This document shows, in pieces, positions 57,558 to 64,000 of a stretch of DNA of 64,000 bases (positions are counted from its first letter, which is position 1; each line of letters begins with the position of its first letter). This DNA comes from Notospermus geniculatus (Eukaryota; Nemertea; Pilidiophora; Heteronemertea; Lineidae), in contig NMRB01000807.1 of NCBI GenBank assembly GCA_002633025.1, forward strand, positions 93,220 to 157,219. The letters are read 5' to 3'. Made by a program: the position numbers and the translations under genes. The notes under the pieces were generated by a model. That model made no database searches and was not told where the DNA came from. It saw only the letters and a list, made by a program, of their open reading frames with translations.

Positions 57558-57802
57558 TTAAGGGCCTGTCACACTGAAGTAGTTCTCAAAACGTTTTGCC
57601 CCGTCCTAAAAAAATCGTAAAACGGGCTAGAACGTGTACCCTTGGCCAAATAATGCCTCGATGTTCTGGAGCACCCTTCCCGTCCATGAAGTTCGTAAAA
57701 AGAGTGTAAAAAGTTGCCACTCCGTTCGCACACAGTTTGAACCCGTTCGGCAAAATTTTCAAGAACGTGCTGAGAACTAGCTCAGTGTGATTGGGGCATT
57801 AG
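57558..57802. mobile_element. MITE family H, copy 2 (opposite orientation)
   Basis: gggcctgtcacactgaagta at the left; ctcagtgtgattggggc at the right. The full length is collinear with the inverse of 35116-35370. Confidence 0.85.
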
Positions 57803-59510
57803 GAATAACTTCAGATTTTTCTGACCTCATATAGTTACCCAAAGCAGGGCCAAATTGAGAGCAAACCATTTCAACTCTCGTGTACACCAAGAAGTTGTTG
57901 AGGCGCACGAAGTAGTAAAATGCTAACTCAGAAGATGTCAATCGGATTTGATGGCAATCGCGTCACACACTGACTAGTGCACAGGCAATCCGTATCAATC
58001 GAAACTCGACGCCCGATTATTCGAGTGAACGACCAGCATGATAGAGGGATCCTATTCGTCATGGATAAGTACGGTGGATTATATCAGTTGACACAGACAA
58101 ATATCCCAGTATTGCCAACACGTGTGCCTAATCGCATCTGATGAAGAATGACTTGGAAATGTACTAACTCTGTGTCGGCAGAATTGATGGTAAAGATTGG
58201 TTAAGGACGCAGTGGTGCGTGGGATTTTGTGAATTACGTGGGTGTCAACACTGAGGACTCAGGTTACTTGAGTTGATAAGCAATCCGACGTAGTGACAAT
58301 GCAGTTATTAACGTGATGGTTGGGTGTGGACGTCCACTTCATTTCTCGCCAGTTTCTCGGCAAATTGGTGATGAAGACAACGCCCAATCGGTTCAGAACT
58401 CGGAAACATGCCACTCTACGGCATCAGATATGACCTACGGGCTTCCTCAGTCGTAATTCCAAACGCTAAGGGTCAGACAAAATTTCCGCATTCTTTTTAC
58501 AAGTCCTCAGGGTCACAGCATGCTCAAAATACGTCGAATCTGTTCTTGTTGGTCTTTGATCTCGAGCTGATCAACTCTGTTGTCAAGAACGGCTGTTATG
58601 TCAAAGGAGGTTGACCGTGAGGCATGGCCTCATCATTCAGCATCGCCACTGGTGGGAACGATGTACAGGAAGACGACGCAAGATGGACATGAAAAAGAGT
58701 CTGAAGGAAGCTTTCAATGCATTCAACCAATGTACATGTGCAAGTTCTATTGTCCTGAACAATGCATTAAATAATCCTCAGGCTTGCCGTGCATATGGTG
58801 TGGTTTATTGTTCATCAATTTTATTTCTGAATATAGGCCTATGTTCGATAAGGACATGTGAAACTAAACCCTATAGGCCCTGCGAATCTGAATTTTCAGA
58901 AAATTGTTTGAAAATTTGACCATGTGCTGTCATATTTACATGTAGAAGTAATGTTCATCTCCATTTCAAAATTTGAGAAAAATAATCAACAGTGCAAACA
59001 ATGCCGATTCCAGCATGGATTCCACAGTGTGTACATTGAAATGATATTTCAATCATTTGCTGAGACGACCCCTCAAAATTCTATATCAGCATCCCCCAGG
59101 ATATCGAAAATGAGTTTCCGGTTGATCACTTTTCAATTTATGCAAACTCACTTGGAATAATCCACACAAACAGCCAATCCTGACGTAGATAATCATCTTT
59201 CGGGTCATTAGGGGGAAATGCTTGCCCCCATCGATCACCTTTGAGCCGACTGTGCCCTGTAGCAATGGCGATCTAATCCTGTTACTGAAGTTATTCCCAG
59301 TCGAAGGATTTCCTAAGAATGCTTCTCATCCCCTTTCATCCTCTTTAATTTAATCATAACACTGGCAATGCGACGTAAGGGGAGGCTCAGGGAATCAAAA
59401 AGTCGTTTTTTGTTGAGCTGTCGTTGTGACAGTGGATTTTGCTTGAAAAATTGTACATTAGCAGGGGCCCAGCACCACGGAACTGCTGTGGTGACAATTT
59501 GGGGTACGCT

Positions 59511-59660
59511 TAGGGCCGCATGCACCAAACGAAGATTATCTTGAACTCAGGTTGAGCCACAACTTTTCAATTGTGCAGGTTTGCCAGGGCATGATGTGAC
59601 AATGGAAAAGTTGTGGCTCAACCTGAGTTCAAGATAATCTTCATTTGGCGCATACAGCCC
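59511..59660. mobile_element. Foldback MITE family A, copy 2
   Basis: tagggccgcatgcaccaaac end, then the same arms as copy 1 at 4640-4776. The loop (gcaggtttgccagggcatga) is the inverse of the loop in copy 1, as expected for the opposite orientation. Confidence 0.87.
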
Positions 59661-59699
59661 TCATACGGCAAAAGTCACTGTATACCTTTGAGTATGATA

Positions 59700-59958
59700 T
59701 TAGGGCCGTTTAGACGACAGGCAAAAATCCACATGCGATCCGATCGAATCCGATTGTGGTTCAAAACTCTTGCGTGTAAACGCTACCCAATGCGGTCCAT
59801 GGATTTAAAATGGTCCCGAATCCACATTGAACCGCATTGGACCACATACGACCACATTCAAATCTCGTCTAAACGCAAATGAGACCCGATGCGGGTTGAT
59901 CGGATCCAATCGGATCGAATCTGAATGTGGTGTTTTGGCTTGTCGTCTAAACCGCCCT
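59700..59958. mobile_element. MITE with tagggccgtttagacgac ends
   Basis: tagggccgtttagacgaca and tgtcgtctaaaccgcccta are inverse. The interior repeats gatccgat/atcggatc words and has its own internal inverted pairs (cgtgtaaacgctacccaatgcgg against tctcgtctaaacgc). Confidence 0.85.
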
Positions 59959-61378
59959 ATAAACAGATATATACAGTGTCTTGAGGGGCCAATTCATTGA
60001 AAGTTATGGGTTAAAAGCCAAGGAAATACGGGGACAATAAGCAATCACGCATGATAAAATATTTTCACTGCGTCGTGCACTGGCAGCATGACGAGCAACA
60101 GCGAATGTGCACAATGTACAATGTATACACTATGTACATGCATTACATGGCTTTGGACGGGTTGTTTTCCTCTGCTGTTCCTGAGCAAAGCTTCTTCCGG
60201 TCACGTAATGTATAAACCGGTCACTCAAGAAGTACCCTAAGTTCATAAGCCACGTCTTTTAAAGTTGTTTCTTTTTTGCTGTAAATGTCAGTGTATACAG
60301 TATATACAGCATACAGTGTATGCCTGCTGTACTGGCATTTCATTACTGACATCACTGACTGTGCGAGACCCACGCCCAAAGCGTTAATCGGCCAGCCGTG
60401 AATTGCCGTCATGCATTCCTTTGAAGTTCCTTCCAAGACGTGCAACAACTGTCACAAATATTCCCAAGGCATGATGCGACTTATTTTCTCCGACCAATAA
60501 ATTCCTTTCCCAACGAGACAACTCATTCATGTAAAAGATGTTTCCTGGAGATTCTGCCTCGGTATGTCGGCCATGATTTCTGTGATCAATTGCAATATTG
60601 CGTGTGAACGGAAAGGCAGCGAAAGAACAGCAAAATGCAAATGGCAGATAAGGCGTATTATTTGTGTTGGTCAACTGAATTTGACGACAGGAATTAGGCC
60701 ACAAGACTTTAATTAATGTTTCAAATGGTTACTAAAGCATGTGCACTGGACGTGTGGTCTTCATTCCGTATGCGAGACCATGGATATTTGCTTCTTTTTT
60801 TCTCTTTTCCTAAAATTGATTTTCATTTTGGACAATCTGTTTGCGGAAGCAGCTTAATCGAGTGGGAACCTAACGATGAGATAACACAAACCGAACTTGG
60901 CCAGCATACAGAGAGATCGGACAGATTTATAATACGTCCCGAAGTTTGTTACCTCACGCCAAATTAGCTTTACAGGTTCCTTATGCTGCTTCCAATATTC
61001 AAAGCGGTGAAATCTAAGGTTTCTCGCGACGAAAATAAACTCCACCCTTAGATCGAGGCGAAATCTAATTCCATTTTACTCCGTAAGATCCCCTAATCTG
61101 TACAATAATGGAATAGAGGAATGGAGTAACAAGCTTCTGAGGCTTATGGGATTTAGCCTCGATTCCTTGGCAACGCTGTGGCTATTGTTGGAACTAAGTC
61201 TTCCATAACACCGTTCTGCCCCACAGGATGTAACACCGATTTAATTTCATTCTTTGTCATTATACGTACATTCGTACATGTACGCAAGTACATGTATAAG
61301 CCAGTGAAACTGATTACCTTGGTGTATTGTGTTTCCAAACTGGCTTAAGGTGTTGTTGAATGCCTCTCATTGCCAAAC

Positions 61379-61603
61379 CTAGGGCCGATTTTTTAAACGA
61401 TAGTTCAGGTAAATCTCGGTTTAACCATCGGCTTTTCTGACAAACCGTGAATTAACCAAAGTAAACCTTTTGACTTTTAGAATGTTTGGCTATCAACGAT
61501 TTATAAAATCGAAAAATTCACTTCGATTAACAAACAGTTTGTCAACTGAGGGTTAATGAAACCCGATGGTTATCTTAGCCATCGTTTAAAAAATCGGCCC
61601 CTA
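61379..61603. mobile_element. Foldback MITE, ctagggccgattttttaaac ends
   Basis: ctagggccgattttttaaac and gtttaaaaaatcggcccctag are inverse, with further pairing inward (aaccatcgg, ccgatggtt). Part of the interior (61468-61522) reappears at the right edge of the window. Confidence 0.87.
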
Positions 61604-61685
61604 GTGTTGCGTTATAGGCTGTGATTAAATAGGGCGACATGTACACGGTATGTACGGAAAGGCTTCACAAGGGGTTTGACTGAAG

Positions 61686-61857
61686 GCGGTGACAGACTGG
61701 CGCGTAAGCAACGCGTCTGAAAGCGTTCAACCAATCAGGCAGGCGGTAACACGNTTCTGCCAATCGGATTCTTCGGTAGGTGTTTCGGTCCGTGTTACCG
61801 CCTGCCTGATTGGTTGAACGCTTTCAGACGCGTTGCTTACGCGCCAGTCACCGCCAT
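61686..61857. repeat. Hairpin with about 65-base arms across an N
   Basis: gactggcgcgtaagcaacgc at the left and gcgttgcttacgcgccagtc at the right begin arms that match closely through aggcaggcggtaacacg. A single N (61754) lies just inside the left arm, so the loop may be artificial. Confidence 0.8.
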
Positions 61858-63004
61858 CAGTCAGCGTGTCCGTAGGCCTACACCGTGAAGTCCATGTAAT
61901 CGCAGCCTAAATTGGTAGTTCATATACGGCCACACCCTTGTGGAAGTTATATCGAAGAACAGAAAAGATGATCCCAGCCATACACGAACAAATGAACAGC
62001 AAAGTTAACAGTTGTTATACTCATTCTATGAACTTTACGAATCACTGATCAAGTCATCCAAACCGTGAAAAGTCGATGAGGGTTGTCAGAAGTAAACAAC
62101 ATTATGACGCATGGATCTACCTTGTTTTTTATCCAAATATAACGGGAAGAAATCAATTGAAGAAGACCGAAAATACTTTTACACGACACCTATTGATCAA
62201 TACAAACTAAAGTGAATTCTAAAATGCATGGAGCCTCAAATGACATGATACGAATTACAGACATTTTCCAAATACAATACATGACAACCTAATTCAATTT
62301 CAATGTTTTCATTTTTCCAATTCAATTCAACGATACTGATGGACGCAAAATGAATAACGCCCGCAATTATTTTAGTGGTGAAATATGTTTTGGATAGAAA
62401 TCTGATTTTTTTATTACGTGAGGTCGGTGACTCACTGGCCTTGGTGGAAATGCTTTGAGTGCTTGTTCATACATGTACATGTAGCGCGATCATGAACGTA
62501 AACGAGGAAAAAGCGTTGTTCAGAAGCTACGGGCAAGGATGAAAGAGCTTTTGCCGTTTGCTTTCGTGGTCGCGCTGTGTATGAACCGACGACCTTACAG
62601 CTACAGATTACCACCGACATGTCACCATGTGAAACGATGACTTTGGATTCAGCCAAGCAGGCCTAATGATGTGAATGTCATTATAATACAAGATCTGCAG
62701 TCGTTTAGATCGGATCCTAGCCATGTGGATTCATACACGACATAGCAAAAGTCTGGTCGGATGTGCCGCTTTCATCGACAACATAAATTGAGCAGATGAA
62801 ATCAGAAAGGCAACAAAATCTTCAAAGGATTTTCCAATCATCATATGGACGGCATTACCGTCAACTTACTTCACTTTGATTCCCATTTCAGGGCATGTTG
62901 TACTAAATACACAGAATGGCGTCTAATCGTGAGATACGTCCCTCGAGCCAGGTCAAAAACATTTCCTTGTATCTAATTCCCTCTTCTCGTCTTTTCTTTT
63001 GCAG

Positions 63005-63113
63005 GATGGTGAATTTCGTCACAGGAAATATGCCGAAAGATGCCCTCGTGTGTCCGCCAAAAGATAAGAAAGAGAACCCGTGGGCGGAGAGGACAAAATG
63101 TTCAGTTTTATAA
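63005..63113 (+). CDS. G-protein gamma subunit, exon 2 with prenylation box
   Basis: A strong acceptor (tctcgtcttttcttttgcag) precedes 63005. The first base completes the Glu codon from exon 1, and the exon reads MVNFVTGNMPKDALVCPPKD, then KKENPWAERTKCSVL and TAA at 63111-63113. NPW-E-x-x-x-C-x-x-L is the gamma-subunit C terminus; the final CSVL is a CaaX box ending in Leu, which predicts geranylgeranylation. Joined to exon 1 the protein is 65 residues, against 65-75 for the family. The similarity suggests GNG13 or nematode/insect gamma types rather than a particular vertebrate orthologue. No AATAAA is evident shortly after the stop. Confidence 0.92.
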
Positions 63114-63944
63114 CGCCATCACCAGCATCATCATCCATTGCACATACTTACTTTAGGGGAAGCTTTGAAAGAATTTGTAGCTCGATGGAAATGCCTAATG
63201 AATGAGAGATATTCGTCCGCAGCAAGGTCGGACTTCGTGGTTACAACTGTAAAAAAGTGGGGCTGTAGTTTGTAACACCGACAAGCAATCATGCCGCTAA
63301 AAACTGTTTGTGTAGTCAATGAATCCTACAGCACAGGCAAATTTACTGTTTCACATTCGAGCACACTTCAGCAATTATACCTTCATTGGGCAAGGCTTTT
63401 TAATCGGTGGGTGTAGAAAATGCATTAAATCACAACAAAACTATGAATAAGGAAAGCGTACTGTTTTCAACAGTCGCCCACGACGACAGCAATAGATCAG
63501 GCCAGCAAGCAAGGCAAATGAAAAGGCTGAGAAAAAAAGTAACGGTTTTTGTATTATTTATGATAAGAACAGCGCTATTCATCTGATAGGAAACCATAAA
63601 TTCCCATTACACGGTTGCATGCTAGGAGTAGTAGTAACAATGCTTTGAGATTGCCACCAGATATAGTTACTACAGTTAGATTGGGACTGTGCATAAAGAA
63701 AACCAAACACATCACATTAGAAGTGTTCAGTAATTTTCCCAGTGGTGATACCATCTTTTTTTGGAGCGAATGCACTCGCACTGTGGGTTGGTAGGTTAAA
63801 CATCACATCTGGTAAATGTAAGCAGAATATTGAAATCATTGATTTTTAGTGATGAATGTGTTCGAACGTCTTAAGATATCAAATAGCAATCACGGGGGAA
63901 CAGAATTGCTGACAGTGCTCGATCGGCTTTTTAGCCAACCGTCA
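63114..63944 (+). other. Downstream of the G-gamma stop; 3' UTR and intergenic
   Basis: No further gene or foldback recognised. No canonical AATAAA is evident in the first few hundred bases. Confidence 0.4.
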
Positions 63945-63945
63945 N

Positions 63946-64000
63946 TTTGACTTTTAGAATGTTTGGCTATCAACGATTTATAAAATCGAAAAATTCACTT
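63946..64000 (+). repeat. Copy of 61468-61522 after an N
   Basis: The last 55 bases equal 61468-61522 and start immediately after the N at 63945, consistent with overlapping contigs or alleles placed in series. Confidence 0.88.

Larger units (their letters stand above)
23082..63004 (+). other. Large intron of the G-gamma gene, about 40 kb
   Basis: Defined by the donor at 23082 and the acceptor at 63001-63004, with matching phase. No other recognisable gene lies within; the contents are transposon-derived repeats listed separately and stretches in which I see nothing, for example 24100-25680, 26990-28530, 29600-30330, 30520-32690, 33450-35110, 35370-38140, 39120-43150, 43520-45210, 45470-48030, 52140-53320, 57810-59510 and 59960-61375. 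The true length is uncertain because it includes a gap (24834-24892) and several single-N joins. Confidence 0.75.

Noticed and set aside
59511-59660. Loop inversion relative to the family A copy at 4640
   Set aside because: Because the arms are inverted repeats, a copy in the opposite orientation shows exactly this; no special event is needed.
1-64000. CRISPR array, operon, phage or integron structures
   Set aside because: The sequence is intron-bearing animal DNA; no regularly spaced direct repeats or prokaryotic gene order seen.

Overview
The window is animal genomic DNA. Genes are split by GT-AG introns and lie far apart, and most of the space is filled by transposon debris and short foldback elements. 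The palindrome tacatgta and the motif aggcctacatgta are very frequent, and the phosphagen kinase is of the arginine kinase type. Together these suggest a marine invertebrate deuterostome (echinoderm or hemichordate-like). That assignment is a judgement from sequence style, not a proof.

Left part, 1-12.5 kb, minus strand: an arginine kinase locus. Eleven coding exons are recognisable and form two complete-looking kinase units, apart from the last exon of the second unit. Exon lengths and phases match between units (269, 149 and 166 nt are identical). The last visible exon of unit 1 ends in phase 1, and the first exon of unit 2 can be entered in phase 1 with the frame open. The simplest model is therefore a two-domain arginine kinase of about 730 residues, with its 3' exon beyond the left edge. 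Both units carry Ala where the NEED box normally has the catalytic Glu. A 5'-truncated but otherwise open LINE (1-3248) sits just downstream of the last visible exon. The introns hold older LINE fragments and many foldback elements. Parts of the locus appear twice on either side of single N characters (6269, 12537), which looks like two haplotypes placed in series.

Middle, 12.5-23 kb: no gene recognised, only foldback elements and low-complexity tracts.

Right part, 23-63.1 kb, plus strand: a G-protein gamma subunit gene with two coding exons (22993-23081 and 63005-63113) that join in phase into a 65-residue protein ending in a CSVL prenylation box. Its roughly 40 kb intron contains nearly everything else in the window: about twenty palindromic MITE-like elements, two clear cases of one element nested inside another, a 184 bp tandem duplication, a minisatellite pair in inverted orientation, a possible tRNA-derived SINE, a 59-base gap and several single-N joins. 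Many of the foldback elements have unrelated interiors but share a terminal signature close to GGGCC..ATTCAYAAA. The two recognised genes are divergent (kinase leftwards, gamma subunit rightwards) and about 10 kb apart; nothing suggests a functional link between them.
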